Of a DNA stretch of 64,000 nt, positions 41,086 to 49,787 are shown piece by piece; within the stretch, counting starts at the first letter, position 1, and the number at the start of each line of letters is the position of its first letter. The translations under genes and the position numbers were made by a program. Source of the stretch: Gp7-AA10 sp035636095 (lineage in GTDB: Bacteria; Acidobacteriota; Thermoanaerobaculia; Gp7-AA8); the NCBI GenBank assembly GCA_035636095.1, contig DASPZU010000047.1:27068-91067 (forward strand). The letters run 5' to 3'. The notes beneath the pieces are model-generated. The model made no database searches, was not told where the DNA came from, and saw only the letters and a program-made list of their open reading frames with translations.

Positions 41086-41748
41086 GTGATTCGCGAGCAA
41101 GGCGACGCTTCTCCGCTGGTGCCGTCTCGCCCAACGCTCAGGAAACTTCAGATCGCGGCCGCCGGGTGCCAGGCCTGCGATCTGTGGCGAACCGGAACGC
41201 AGACGGTTTTCGGCGAAGGAAAACAGACTTCGACGGTGATGTTTGTCGGCGAGCAGCCGGGCAATCAGGAAGATCTGCAGGGAAAGCCATTCGTCGGTCC
41301 GGCCGGCGGTCTTCTCGACAAGGCGCTCGTCGCGGCGGGAATCGATCGATCGAAGGTCTATGTGACCAACGTGGTCAAGCATTTCAAGTTTGAGCCGCGC
41401 GGAAAACGACGCATTCACAAGAAGCCGAATGCCCTCGAGATCAAAGCCTGTCGCCCCTGGCTGGAAGCGGAAATCAACCTCGTCAAACCGCGTGTCATCG
41501 TCTGCCTCGGATCCACCGCGGCACAAGCGATCCTGGGCCCGAAGTTCAAAGTGAGCACGCAGCGCGCCACGTTCGTGCAATCGCCGCTCGCTCCGTTCGT
41601 GACGGCCACCGTGCATCCGTCGTCGATTCTGCGCGCGCCGTCCGACGATCAGCGTCGCGCCGAGATGGCCAAGTTCATTGCGGATTTGAAGAAGATTCGG
41701 AAGGCGATTGAGTCGGAGCAAGCAGCGGCTTCGGCTCGGCCGCGATGA
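41086..41748 (+). CDS. udgX: UdgX-type uracil-DNA glycosylase
   Basis: The 220-residue product belongs to the family 4 uracil glycosylase group with a 4Fe-4S cluster: Cys 28, Cys 31, Cys 122 and Cys 140. Motif A is GEQPGNQED, and the insertion KRRIHKKPN near 107-115 carries His 111. In UdgX from Mycobacterium, that R-x-H segment (KRRIH) forms a covalent bond to the excised uracil site and leaves the enzyme on the DNA. The same residues are present here. The start is GTG; no ribosome-binding box is obvious. Its 3' end overlaps the convergent transporter gene by 74 bases. Confidence 0.92.
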   Translation: MIREQGDASPLVPSRPTLRKLQIAAAGCQACDLWRTGTQTVFGEGKQTSTVMFVGEQPGNQEDLQGKPFVGPAGGLLDKALVAAGIDRSKVYVTNVVKHFKFEPRGKRRIHKKPNALEIKACRPWLEAEINLVKPRVIVCLGSTAAQAILGPKFKVSTQRATFVQSPLAPFVTATVHPSSILRAPSDDQRRAEMAKFIADLKKIRKAIESEQAAASARPR

Positions 41749-44700
41749 AATCGTTCAGGTCACGCTGGGCGCGTTTGGCGAGGGCCGTCAGCATCGAGCT
41801 TCCATAGCAATCGCGCCGAAGCGTCAGCAGCTCGCGCCTCCAAGGCGGCCATGGTTCGAGATCGTGAAGCGCGGCAACCGTATGCGGCCCGCAGCCTTCC
41901 ATCTGGTTCGCGATGGTCATCCGAAAGAATTTTCGCGTGTCGTTCCACTGCCCGGCCGCAAACGGTTTTTCCAGCGCCCGAAACATGCGCTGCGCATAGA
42001 GATGGTTCTTTGCGATGAGCACGGCCAGATCGAGCGATCGATCGAAGGCGGCGGACGTGGGCCAGGGATCTGTCCGGCTACGCAGAAACACGCGTTCGAG
42101 CGACGCGGCCGCTTGATCGATCTTTCCCTGACGGAATTGCAGGCGCGCAAGCACCATATCGGCGTCCGTCGCCTGCCACGGCCGTAATTGGTCGGCGTAA
42201 GCCGCAGCGGCGCCACTGCCTCCATCGGCGAGAGATTCGGCAAGCATCATCAGCTCGCCGCTGTTCACGGGCGGCCAGGAGTGCGCACGCCATTCCGCCA
42301 GAACGCGCGCCAGATTTCCGTTGTGGTATTCAACGACTGCACGGTGTCTCGCTTGATCGATCTCCGCAGATACCTTCGCCAGAACGTTAATATGATGGAT
42401 GGTCGCCCGATTCGATGCCCAGACGTCCCAATCGATCGAACCGAGCATGCGGTCCGGACGATCTTCGTTGCGATTGCGCGCCAGTGCCGCTAATTCATCG
42501 ACATTGAAGCGCCCGATGCCAAGACCACGCGCGAAGCCGAACTCGATGAGCGTGCGATCGTCGGTGTTCCGTTCCGGCTGTTGTGTCGCCAGCGTTCGCG
42601 CCAGCGAGTCGCGCGCAACGAAATGCGCCAGGAAGCCTTCCGCCGATTCCACACGCCATGCGTGCGTCAGGGCGCTGCGGAACGGCTCGGTGGCAATTTT
42701 TCGCCGTAGAAAATCGCCATCGTAGCGAATCGGATTCCGGGTCGCGACGAGAAGAAGATCGCCGGTGTCGGTTATCCACGTTTCAACGTGTGGGAACACC
42801 CCCACCATCGTGGCGTAGACGGTGCGGATCGTTTCGGTGTCGACGTCGTAGGCCTGGAGCCACTGCAGGAAGATCCCGTTCGGATTCAGCCGTCCTTCCG
42901 AAGCGCGGTAGAACTCTTCCGTGAACAGACTCGCGATCCCTGCGCGGTAGGGATTCGACGGCTCGGAAAAAATGATGTCGTATTTGTCGCGCGCGGCCAG
43001 CAAGACCTCGCGGGCGTCGGCGATGCGAATGTGAACTTTCGGGTTGTGCAGCACATCGTGATTGACGGCCCAACAGGCGCGGGCAACACCGATCACTGCC
43101 GGCTCGAGCTCGACGACGTCGACGCGCTGCATTGTCGAGATCGCGCCCAGCCATCCAGCGGTGCTGCCGGTGCCGAGTCCGATCACCAGCGCGCGTTGCG
43201 GATTCGGATGAAGAATCGCACCGACCATGCCGGCCATGACCTGCGTTCCGGCATCGCCGCGCGCGCTTCCATCGGCCTTTCCGTTCACGATGAACGCGTA
43301 ATCGTTGCTGTCCAGAAGCGCGACGCTGCTCTCGCGTCCGTCGAAGTCCCACACCAGCTCGCGCCGGCTGCTGTAAACCCATTCACGCGTTCCGTTGACC
43401 GAATCGGGCGTTTCTGCGCGGCCCGCGCCGATTCCTGAGTGCCGCCACGAGGCCGTCGGTCCCAGCGCAAACGTTCCGCCGATCGCGAGCAGCGCAATGA
43501 TCGCCGGCGATGCACGGCGCGATAGCGCGGCAGCGGCAATTCCGAGGAGTGCCAGCAGGACGATCGAGACGCGCCATGCGCCCGGTGCCGTCAGCAGGGG
43601 AAGCAGGCCAAAGCCGCCGGCCAGTGAGCCTGCGATCGCGCCCGCGGTGTTCCAGGCATACGCGAGCCCCACCTGCCGTCCCACCTCCTCTTCCCCGCGG
43701 CCCAGGAGCGAGATCAAAACAGGAAACTGAATGCCTGCAATAAACGCTGCCGGAAAGACGACCAGCAACGTGACGTACGTCCATGAAATGAGAAATCCAC
43801 TGAAGCCGATCACGCCGAGCGATCGCAGAAGATTCGTCTGGATCGCGAGACGGTCACCGAGCGCGAAGGGGATCGCAATCGCCAGCGCCTCCAGGGAACA
43901 GGTCAGCGCGAAGCCGCCGACGGTCGCGCGCGTGCTGCCACCCCAAAACGCATAGGCCGCGCCGCCAAGACCAATACCGAGGAGCGCGACGGCGAGGATG
44001 AGGCCGAAGGTGAACGTCGTGCCGCCTAACAAAGGCGCGAGCATGCGGTACCACACGAGCTCCATCAGGAGAAAAGTGAAGCCGACGATGGCGGCAGCGG
44101 TGAGGACGAGCGCCCCCTCACCCCGTCCCTCTCCCCGCTCAGCGGGGAGAGGGTGATCCCGCGGAGCGGGATCGGGTGAGGGGGCGAGGTTTCTCGCCAC
44201 CATCCCCACCAACGCATTGAGCAGCACTGCCACGATCAGCGTTCTCCGATTTCCGAGTGTCTCGAGCATGAAAAACGTTGAAGCCAGCGTGCCGATGACG
44301 GCGCCGAGCGTGTTGACTCCGTAGAGCAGCGCGACGCGGCGACGCCCGGCGTCGTCATTTGATTCGACTGCGCGCGCGACGGCCGGAAGCGTCCCGCCCA
44401 TGAGGATCGTCGGCGCCGCCAGGACGAGCGCCGCCAGGATCAAGCGCGCGATCGTCGCGAAGAAGACTCCAAGCGTGACCGATCCACCGATGCCGAAATA
44501 GATCCTCGCGATCAACCACAAGAGCGGTTGCGAGAGCGCCGCCGTCGCGGCGATCGAGAGCTCGAGGTTTCCGTAAAACCTCAATGGCTGCGGGTGGACG
44601 TCGGCGCGTTTACCGAGCAGCGCGCTTCCGATGCCCAGGCCGGCCATGAAAATCGACAGAACCGCCGCCGTGGCCAGCGTCGATGCGCCGAAGATGAGAC

Positions 44701-44788
44701 GGAACTGGCGCATCCACACGGTTTGATAGATGAGAGCGCAAGCGCCGGAACAGAAGAGCAGCCCGGCTACCGGAGCGGTGCGCCGCAT
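41675..44788 (-). CDS. Fused membrane transporter-like/spermidine synthase-like protein
   Basis: The 1037-residue product has about 12 membrane helices in the first 480 residues (major-facilitator-like). A spermidine-synthase-type Rossmann domain follows at about 520-740 (VIGLGTGSTAGWLG, VDVVELEPAV, DKYDIIFSEPSNP), and then a helical TPR-like tail. Fused synthase-like proteins of this type are common in environmental genomes and are not proven polyamine enzymes. About residues 202-225 come from a palindromic repeat inserted in frame. I start at 44788, where ATG overlaps the upstream stop (TAATG). Confidence 0.88.
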   Translation of the reverse strand: MRRTAPVAGLLFCSGACALIYQTVWMRQFRLIFGASTLATAAVLSIFMAGLGIGSALLGKRADVHPQPLRFYGNLELSIAATAALSQPLLWLIARIYFGIGGSVTLGVFFATIARLILAALVLAAPTILMGGTLPAVARAVESNDDAGRRRVALLYGVNTLGAVIGTLASTFFMLETLGNRRTLIVAVLLNALVGMVARNLAPSPDPAPRDHPLPAERGEGRGEGALVLTAAAIVGFTFLLMELVWYRMLAPLLGGTTFTFGLILAVALLGIGLGGAAYAFWGGSTRATVGGFALTCSLEALAIAIPFALGDRLAIQTNLLRSLGVIGFSGFLISWTYVTLLVVFPAAFIAGIQFPVLISLLGRGEEEVGRQVGLAYAWNTAGAIAGSLAGGFGLLPLLTAPGAWRVSIVLLALLGIAAAALSRRASPAIIALLAIGGTFALGPTASWRHSGIGAGRAETPDSVNGTREWVYSSRRELVWDFDGRESSVALLDSNDYAFIVNGKADGSARGDAGTQVMAGMVGAILHPNPQRALVIGLGTGSTAGWLGAISTMQRVDVVELEPAVIGVARACWAVNHDVLHNPKVHIRIADAREVLLAARDKYDIIFSEPSNPYRAGIASLFTEEFYRASEGRLNPNGIFLQWLQAYDVDTETIRTVYATMVGVFPHVETWITDTGDLLLVATRNPIRYDGDFLRRKIATEPFRSALTHAWRVESAEGFLAHFVARDSLARTLATQQPERNTDDRTLIEFGFARGLGIGRFNVDELAALARNRNEDRPDRMLGSIDWDVWASNRATIHHINVLAKVSAEIDQARHRAVVEYHNGNLARVLAEWRAHSWPPVNSGELMMLAESLADGGSGAAAAYADQLRPWQATDADMVLARLQFRQGKIDQAAASLERVFLRSRTDPWPTSAAFDRSLDLAVLIAKNHLYAQRMFRALEKPFAAGQWNDTRKFFRMTIANQMEGCGPHTVAALHDLEPWPPWRRELLTLRRDCYGSSMLTALAKRAQRDLNDFIAAEPKPLLAPTQSPSESSSNPQ
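44114..44183 (+). repeat. CCCCTCACC-type palindromic repeat inside the transporter/synthase gene
   Basis: CCCCTCACCCCGTCCCTCTC faces GAGAGGGTGA and GGGTGAGGGG, with CCCCGCTCAGCGGGG in the centre. It is translated on the reverse strand as a Pro/Arg/Gly-rich loop between two membrane helices. Confidence 0.85.
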
Positions 44789-45297
44789 TACTGCGTCGCG
44801 CACAATGGCCGATAGCGCGAGTCCAGACCTGCAGGCCCTCGCAACAATTCGATCAGGCGATGCAGGTCCTGCGGAAGACTTTCCGTTCCGGTCAGCCACG
44901 ATGTCATGTACAGATCGCGGCCATTGCGCGCGGAAAGCGTCACGTTCGTGCGGATGAGGTCGCAACAGTGCGTTCCGACATCGGCCAGCGAGTAACACTC
45001 CATCCACGACCGCGGCCGACCATTTCCTACCGCCGTCACGAGATCCTGCAGCTCCACGGCGGTCAATTGAAAGGTGCAACGCTTTGCGGATGGATTCGAC
45101 CCGAACGCGATGATCAGCGCGCCATCGGACGAGACGATCAACCCGCCCGAACCGCCGCCCGTAATTCCTCCGCTGGTCGTGATTTCAATTCCCCAATCGG
45201 GCCCCAACTGCACCGGATGGGCAATCGAACGCTGGCGGCCGCTCTGTTGCGCAGACGCGGTTGCAGCAATCGCGAGGATCAACATCGCGCGTTTCAT
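44788..45297 (-). CDS. Small secreted hypothetical protein
   Basis: The 169-residue product has a signal peptide (MKRAMLILAIAATASAQQ) and a mature part with Gly-rich strands (GGITGGGSGGLIV) and four cysteines (Cys pair in THCCDLI). No family is recognised. A TAGGAT box lies seven bases before the ATG on the reverse strand, a leaderless layout. The stop overlaps the start of the transporter/synthase fusion, so the two are coupled. Confidence 0.7.
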   Translation of the reverse strand: MKRAMLILAIAATASAQQSGRQRSIAHPVQLGPDWGIEITTSGGITGGGSGGLIVSSDGALIIAFGSNPSAKRCTFQLTAVELQDLVTAVGNGRPRSWMECYSLADVGTHCCDLIRTNVTLSARNGRDLYMTSWLTGTESLPQDLHRLIELLRGPAGLDSRYRPLCATQ

Positions 45298-45326
45298 CGA
45301 ACGAATCCTACACTGGGTAGAGTTTC

Positions 45327-45355
45327 TTGACGCGTGGTGCAGCGGCCCGTACACT
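45327..45355 (+). promoter_or_regulatory. Promoter upstream of recA
   Basis: TTGACG (45327-45332) is followed by a 17-base spacer and TACACT (45350-45355), a near-consensus housekeeping promoter with a 60-base leader to the recA ATG. The TAGGAT box of the divergent gene (complement of 45305-45310) lies just upstream, so the two promoters are back to back. No clear LexA operator is seen. Confidence 0.7.
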
Positions 45356-45422
45356 CGAATCACCACACGAATGCCTGTCGATCCGCATATTTTTTCTCAG
45401 CAAAATCATTCAAAGGAGCAAC

Positions 45423-46484
45423 ATGACCAGCATTCCGACTGACAAATTGAAAGCGGCGGAGACCGCCCTGACACAGATCGAGCGCCAGTTCGGCAAAGGC
45501 TCGATCATGCGCCTGGGAGCGAAGGAATTCGCCGCCATCAGCTCGATTTCCTCCGGATCGATCGGCGTCGACGTCGCCCTCGGTGTCGGAGGCGTCCCGC
45601 GCGGCCGCATCGTGGAGATCTTCGGTCCGGAGTCATCGGGCAAGACGACGCTTTCATTGCACATCATTGCCGAGGCGCAAAAGACGGGCGGGTTGGCGGC
45701 GTTCATCGATGCCGAACACGCTCTCGATGCCGAGTATGCGAAAAAGCTCGGCGTCGACATCGACAACCTCCTCGTTTCGCAGCCCGACAGCGGCGAGCAG
45801 GCGCTCGAGATCGCGGAAGTTCTGGTGCGATCGGGAGCCATCGACGTGATCGTCATCGACTCCGTCGCGGCGCTCGTTCCGCGCGCGGAGCTGGAAGGGG
45901 AGATGGGCGACATGCAGATGGGATTGCAGGCCCGGCTGATGTCGCAGGCGCTGCGCAAACTCACCGGCATCGTTTCGAAATCAAGAACATGCCTGGTTTT
46001 CATCAATCAAATTCGTGAAAAGATTGGCGTCATGTTCGGCAACCCCGAGACGACCTCGGGCGGCCGCGCCCTGAAGTTCTACTCGTCGGTGCGCATCGAT
46101 ATCCGCCGCACCAACCAGATCAAGGAAGGGGAAGAGGTGGTCGGCTCTCGCGTGAAAGTGAAGATCGTCAAGAACAAATGCGCGGCCCCCTTCCGCCACG
46201 CGGAGTTCGATGTCGGTTACGGCGCCGGCATCTCGAAAACCGGCGAGCTGATCGACATCGGCCTCGAGAACCGCATCATCGAGAAGTCGGGCTCGTGGTT
46301 CTCCTACGGCGATGTGCGGATCGGACAGGGACGCGAGAACGCCAAGCAGTTCCTGCAGGAGAACAGCGATCTGGCCTCCGAAATCGAATCCAAGGTCCGC
46401 AAAGCCCTCGGCATCGGCGGACCGGAGCTGACGGTGATCGAAGGCGGCGAAGCGCCGGCCGCCAAGAAAGAGCGTCGAGTTTAG
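45423..46484 (+). CDS. recA: Recombinase A
   Basis: The 353-residue product is a standard RecA: Walker A GPESSGKTT, Walker B VIVIDSVAAL, loop L1 with LEGEMGDMQMG, loop L2 with NQIREKIGVMFGNPETTSGG, and the acidic/charged C-terminus. It drives strand exchange and SOS induction. ATG 45423 has a good AAGGAG box six bases upstream. It is followed 11 bases later by an RluA-type gene that has its own -10-like box. Confidence 0.97.
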   Translation: MTSIPTDKLKAAETALTQIERQFGKGSIMRLGAKEFAAISSISSGSIGVDVALGVGGVPRGRIVEIFGPESSGKTTLSLHIIAEAQKTGGLAAFIDAEHALDAEYAKKLGVDIDNLLVSQPDSGEQALEIAEVLVRSGAIDVIVIDSVAALVPRAELEGEMGDMQMGLQARLMSQALRKLTGIVSKSRTCLVFINQIREKIGVMFGNPETTSGGRALKFYSSVRIDIRRTNQIKEGEEVVGSRVKVKIVKNKCAAPFRHAEFDVGYGAGISKTGELIDIGLENRIIEKSGSWFSYGDVRIGQGRENAKQFLQENSDLASEIESKVRKALGIGGPELTVIEGGEAPAAKKERRV

Positions 46485-46487
46485 ACT
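46482..46487 (+). promoter_or_regulatory. -10 box TAGACT of the RluA-type gene
   Basis: TAGACT overlaps the recA stop codon and lies eight bases before the ATG at 46496, again with no ribosome-binding box. Confidence 0.4.
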
Positions 46488-46495
46488 GTGCGGCG

Positions 46496-47224
46496 ATGCG
46501 CCTCGATCAGGCCATCGCCGCACGCAATCCCCAAATCTCACGCCGCCAGGCTCGGCAACTCATTGCCGAGCGACGCGTCCTCGTCAACGAGCGGCCGGTT
46601 GCCATCGCATCGCGTGAAGTTGCCGACAGCGACCGCATCGCGATCATCGATGTGCTGCCACAACTCGAGGTCCTCAAAATCACCGACGACTTTGTCGCGG
46701 TGAATAAGCCCGCCGGAATGCCGACTCAACCGACACGCGATCGGAAACAGCGCTCGCTGGAAGAACTTCTGCGCGCGAAGTTTCGATCGATTTTCCTCGT
46801 GCATCGCCTCGATGCCGGAACGAGCGGCGCGGTGGTCTTCGCGCAAACGCGCGAGGCCGCAGCGAGCTTGTCAGACCTCTTTGCGCGCGGTGAGGTTCGC
46901 AAGACGTACCTCGCGCAGGTCGAACCACCAATGGAAGGCCCTGCTGTAGTGGACACTCCCCTTGCAGGAAAGTCAGCCTTTACTGAGATCGAGCCATTCG
47001 GAAGCAATGTCGTGGTGTACATCCGTACAGGACGCACGCATCAGATCCGGATCCATCTCGCATCAATCGGGCATCCGGTAGTCGGCGACCGGCGGTACGG
47101 CGGACGTGCTGCGAGTCGTCTGATGCTGCACGCCTGGAAGCTGGAACACGAGAGCTTCGGCGCGATCGAAGCTCCGCCGCCGGACGATTTGATACCATCG
47201 CGCGCGCCATGGAAGCCGAAGTAA
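46496..47224 (+). CDS. RluA-family pseudouridine synthase
   Basis: The 242-residue product has an N-terminal S4-like RNA-binding segment (RLDQAIAARNPQISRRQARQLI) and the RluA catalytic domain: AVNKPAGMPTQP, catalytic FLVHRLDAGTSGAVV (Asp), RTGRTHQIRIHLASIGHPVVGD. It isomerises uridine in 23S rRNA or tRNA; which site cannot be told from the sequence. Its 3' end overlaps hslV by 16 bases. Confidence 0.9.
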   Translation: MRLDQAIAARNPQISRRQARQLIAERRVLVNERPVAIASREVADSDRIAIIDVLPQLEVLKITDDFVAVNKPAGMPTQPTRDRKQRSLEELLRAKFRSIFLVHRLDAGTSGAVVFAQTREAAASLSDLFARGEVRKTYLAQVEPPMEGPAVVDTPLAGKSAFTEIEPFGSNVVVYIRTGRTHQIRIHLASIGHPVVGDRRYGGRAASRLMLHAWKLEHESFGAIEAPPPDDLIPSRAPWKPK

Positions 47225-47748
47225 TTCACGCCACCACCGTCCTTTGCGTGCGCAAGGATGGCGTGGTAGCCATGGCCGGCGACGGCCAGGTCACGGTCGG
47301 CAACACGGTCATGAAACATGGCGCCGCGAAAGTGCGCCGGCTATACGGCGACAAAGTCCTGGCGGGATTTGCCGGGTCGGCCGCCGACTCCTTCGCGCTC
47401 TTCTCGCGATTCGAGGGAAAACTCGAGGAATACCGCGGCAACATGGAGCGGGCGGTGGTCGAGCTCGCAAAGGACTGGCGGCTCGATAAATATCTCCGGC
47501 AGCTGCAGGCGTTTCTGATCGTAGCCAATGCCGAGCGCGCGTATCTGCTCTCCGGAACCGGAGATCTGATTCAACCCGACGACGGTATCCTGGCCATCGG
47601 TTCGGGCGGTCCGTACGCGCTGGCAGCCGCGCGGGCGCTCATGAAACACACACAGATGACGGCACCGCAGATCGCGGGCGAGGCGCTGCGCATCGCCTCG
47701 ACGATCTGCATCTACACCAACGACAACATCACGGTTGAGAGTCTCTGA
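47209..47748 (+). CDS. hslV: ATP-dependent protease peptidase subunit HslV
   Basis: The 179-residue product is the HslV/ClpQ threonine protease that pairs with HslU. The mature N-terminal Thr follows a short propeptide (MEAEVIHA-TTVLCV). This is longer than in E. coli and closer to the short N-terminal extension of Bacillus ClpQ. The GDGQVTVGNTVMKH, LAGFAGSAADSFALF and GSGGPYALAAARAL blocks are all present. hslU follows three bases after the stop. Confidence 0.95.
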   Translation: MEAEVIHATTVLCVRKDGVVAMAGDGQVTVGNTVMKHGAAKVRRLYGDKVLAGFAGSAADSFALFSRFEGKLEEYRGNMERAVVELAKDWRLDKYLRQLQAFLIVANAERAYLLSGTGDLIQPDDGILAIGSGGPYALAAARALMKHTQMTAPQIAGEALRIASTICIYTNDNITVESL

Positions 47749-47751
47749 GGC

Positions 47752-49149
47752 ATGGTCATTCATCTTCCCGGAACCACCGATGAGGCGCTCGATTCCGAGC
47801 GCCTGACACCAAAAGCGATCGTCTACGCACTCGACAAGTACATCGTCGGACAAAACGCCGCCAAACGCGCGGTGGCAGTGGCGCTGCGGAATCGCTGGCG
47901 CCGGCAGCAGCTTCCGCCCGATCTGCGCGACGAGATCGCGCCGAAGAACATCATCATGATCGGCCCGACCGGCGTTGGAAAAACGGAGATCGCTCGCCGC
48001 CTGGCGCGGCTGACCCGCTCGCCGTTCCTGAAAATCGAGGCTTCAAAATTTACCGAGGTCGGCTATGTCGGACGCGATGTGGAATCGATCATTCGCGACC
48101 TCACCGAGATCAGCGTGAAGCTGGTCCGCGACGAAAAGGCGCGCCTCAATCGCGACGCCGCCATCCGCAATGCCCGCGAGCGCATCCTCGACATCCTCCT
48201 CCCCGACTCCCGCCGCCCCGCCCCCCGCCCCGCTTTCGTCGGCGCCAGCGGCCCGCTGGAGGAGCCCGGCGACACGCGTGAAAAGCTCGGACGCTGGCTC
48301 GACGAAGGCAAGCTCGAGGAACGCGAGATCGAGATCGATATCAAGGAGCAGAACTATCCCTCCTTCGAGATTTTCACGGCCCAGGGCGTCGAGGAGATGG
48401 GCGTAAACATCAAAGACATGCTGCCCGGGCTCTTCGGCGGAAAATCGAGACGCAAGAAGATGCGCGTCGGCGAGGCGCGCGAGATTCTGATCCAGGAGGA
48501 AGCCGACAAGCTCGTCGATCAACAGAACGTCGCGCGTGAGGCCATCGAACGCGTCGAGCAGAGCGGGATCGTCTTTCTCGATGAGATCGACAAGATCGCC
48601 GGCCGCCAGCAGGCGTCGCACGGTCCCGATGTTTCGCGGGAGGGCGTGCAGCGCGACCTGCTCCCGATCGTGGAAGGAACGACCGTCAACACGAAATATG
48701 GCATGGTAAAGACTGATCATATTTTGTTCATTGCGGCCGGGGCCTTTCACGTCTCGAAGCCCGCGGACTTGATTCCGGAAATGCAGGGCCGCTTTCCGAT
48801 TCGCGTCGAGCTGGACTCCCTGACGCAAGACGACTTCGTGCGCATCCTCAAAGAGCCCAAGAATGCGCTGACGATGCAGTACTCGGCGCTTCTCTCGACC
48901 GAGGGAGTGGAGCTGAAGTTCACCGACGACGCGATTCGGGAAGTCGCGCGCTACGCCGCGCTCGTGAACGAGAAGACCGAGAACATCGGAGCGCGCCGGC
49001 TGCACACGATTCTCGAGCGCGTTCTGGAAGGATTGTCATTCGACGCCAGTGAGATGCACGGTCAGGCGCTGACCATCGATGCCGCCTACGTGCAGCGCGT
49101 CCTCGCCGACATCATCAAGGACGAGGACTTGTCGCGGTATGTGTTGTAG
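47752..49149 (+). CDS. hslU: ATP-dependent protease ATPase subunit HslU
   Basis: The 465-residue product is the AAA+ unfoldase of the HslUV complex. It has LDKYIVGQNAAKRAVAVALR at the start, Walker A GPTGVGKTE, the GYVGRDVESIIRDL segment, the family's I domain, Walker B VFLDEIDKI, and the conserved C-terminal DEDLSRYVL that docks onto HslV. Start at 47752 immediately follows hslV. Confidence 0.96.
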   Translation: MVIHLPGTTDEALDSERLTPKAIVYALDKYIVGQNAAKRAVAVALRNRWRRQQLPPDLRDEIAPKNIIMIGPTGVGKTEIARRLARLTRSPFLKIEASKFTEVGYVGRDVESIIRDLTEISVKLVRDEKARLNRDAAIRNARERILDILLPDSRRPAPRPAFVGASGPLEEPGDTREKLGRWLDEGKLEEREIEIDIKEQNYPSFEIFTAQGVEEMGVNIKDMLPGLFGGKSRRKKMRVGEAREILIQEEADKLVDQQNVAREAIERVEQSGIVFLDEIDKIAGRQQASHGPDVSREGVQRDLLPIVEGTTVNTKYGMVKTDHILFIAAGAFHVSKPADLIPEMQGRFPIRVELDSLTQDDFVRILKEPKNALTMQYSALLSTEGVELKFTDDAIREVARYAALVNEKTENIGARRLHTILERVLEGLSFDASEMHGQALTIDAAYVQRVLADIIKDEDLSRYVL

Positions 49150-49173
49150 CCCATCACACAGGCGGCCTTGATT

Positions 49174-49203
49174 CTTGATATATCAAGTTTGATCTGTTAG
49201 GAT
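49174..49203 (+). promoter_or_regulatory. Promoter with palindromic operator of the HicA-like module
   Basis: TTGATA (49175-49180), 17-base spacer and TAGGAT (49198-49203) form a good promoter. The -35 box lies inside a perfect 14-bp palindrome CTTGATATATCAAG (49174-49187), a position suited to repression. A GGAG box and ATG at 49225 follow. The region is AT-richer than its surroundings. Confidence 0.65.
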
Positions 49204-49224
49204 CTGCGCGTATTGGAGAGCCTA

Positions 49225-49785
49225 ATGGACACATCCGGAAGAGCACTCGTCGATCACTGGGGTTGGGCGGCCGAGAAAGGCCTCATGAACATCAACACGG
49301 CAAAGGCGTTGCGCGCCACGTGTTCGCAAGTCCTCGGGGTACTTGACGATTGGGAGAGCGTGGATGTCTCGAAGCTAGATGTTGATGACATCTTTCGCCG
49401 TTTTCAGAATAAGAAGGGCAAGCAATTTACCCCAAAGAGTCTTGAAACGTATAAGAGCCGTTTCGGTAAAGCGGTAGAGTCCTTTCTAAGGTACGTCGAA
49501 AGCCCCACCACATGGCGCGCAAGCTCCACGAATGTTCGGACGAAGAGAAAAGAAGAGGCGGCTGGAACACGAAAAAAAAGTACCGCCGGCGGAGACGCGC
49601 TTTCTTCCACTAGCGCTTCGGTTCCGACCATCGAAAGGCAACGGACTATTGAGTATCCTTTGCCGCTCCGAGATGGTCGACTTGCGCTTCTAAGACTCCC
49701 GCCGGATCTCTCATTGGCAGAAGTTAGGCGTATCAACGCGTTCCTAACGACTGTCGCTGTCGACTTCGATCCCGATTCGAAATAG
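49225..49785 (+). CDS. Integrase-N-like protein, first gene of HicA-like module
   Basis: The 186-residue product starts at ATG 49225 (GGAG box nine bases upstream). Residues 15-95 form an all-helical block (NTAKALRATCSQVLGVL, then SLETYKSRFGKAVESFL) like the SAM-like N-terminal domain of tyrosine recombinases, but no catalytic domain follows. Residues 95-140 are a Lys/Arg/Ser-rich linker, and the C-terminal 50 residues (YPLPLRDGRLALLRLPPDL, then RINAFL) are a small alpha/beta unit. The base composition is less GC-rich than in neighbours. It may be a DNA-binding regulator or antitoxin for the HicA-like toxin two bases downstream; this is inference. Confidence 0.65.
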   Translation: MDTSGRALVDHWGWAAEKGLMNINTAKALRATCSQVLGVLDDWESVDVSKLDVDDIFRRFQNKKGKQFTPKSLETYKSRFGKAVESFLRYVESPTTWRASSTNVRTKRKEEAAGTRKKSTAGGDALSSTSASVPTIERQRTIEYPLPLRDGRLALLRLPPDLSLAEVRRINAFLTTVAVDFDPDSK

Positions 49786-49787
49786 TC

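Noticed and set aside
45327..45422. recA start upstream of 45423
   Set aside because: It would translate the promoter and leader, while ATG 45423 has a strong ribosome-binding box and the normal RecA N-terminus.
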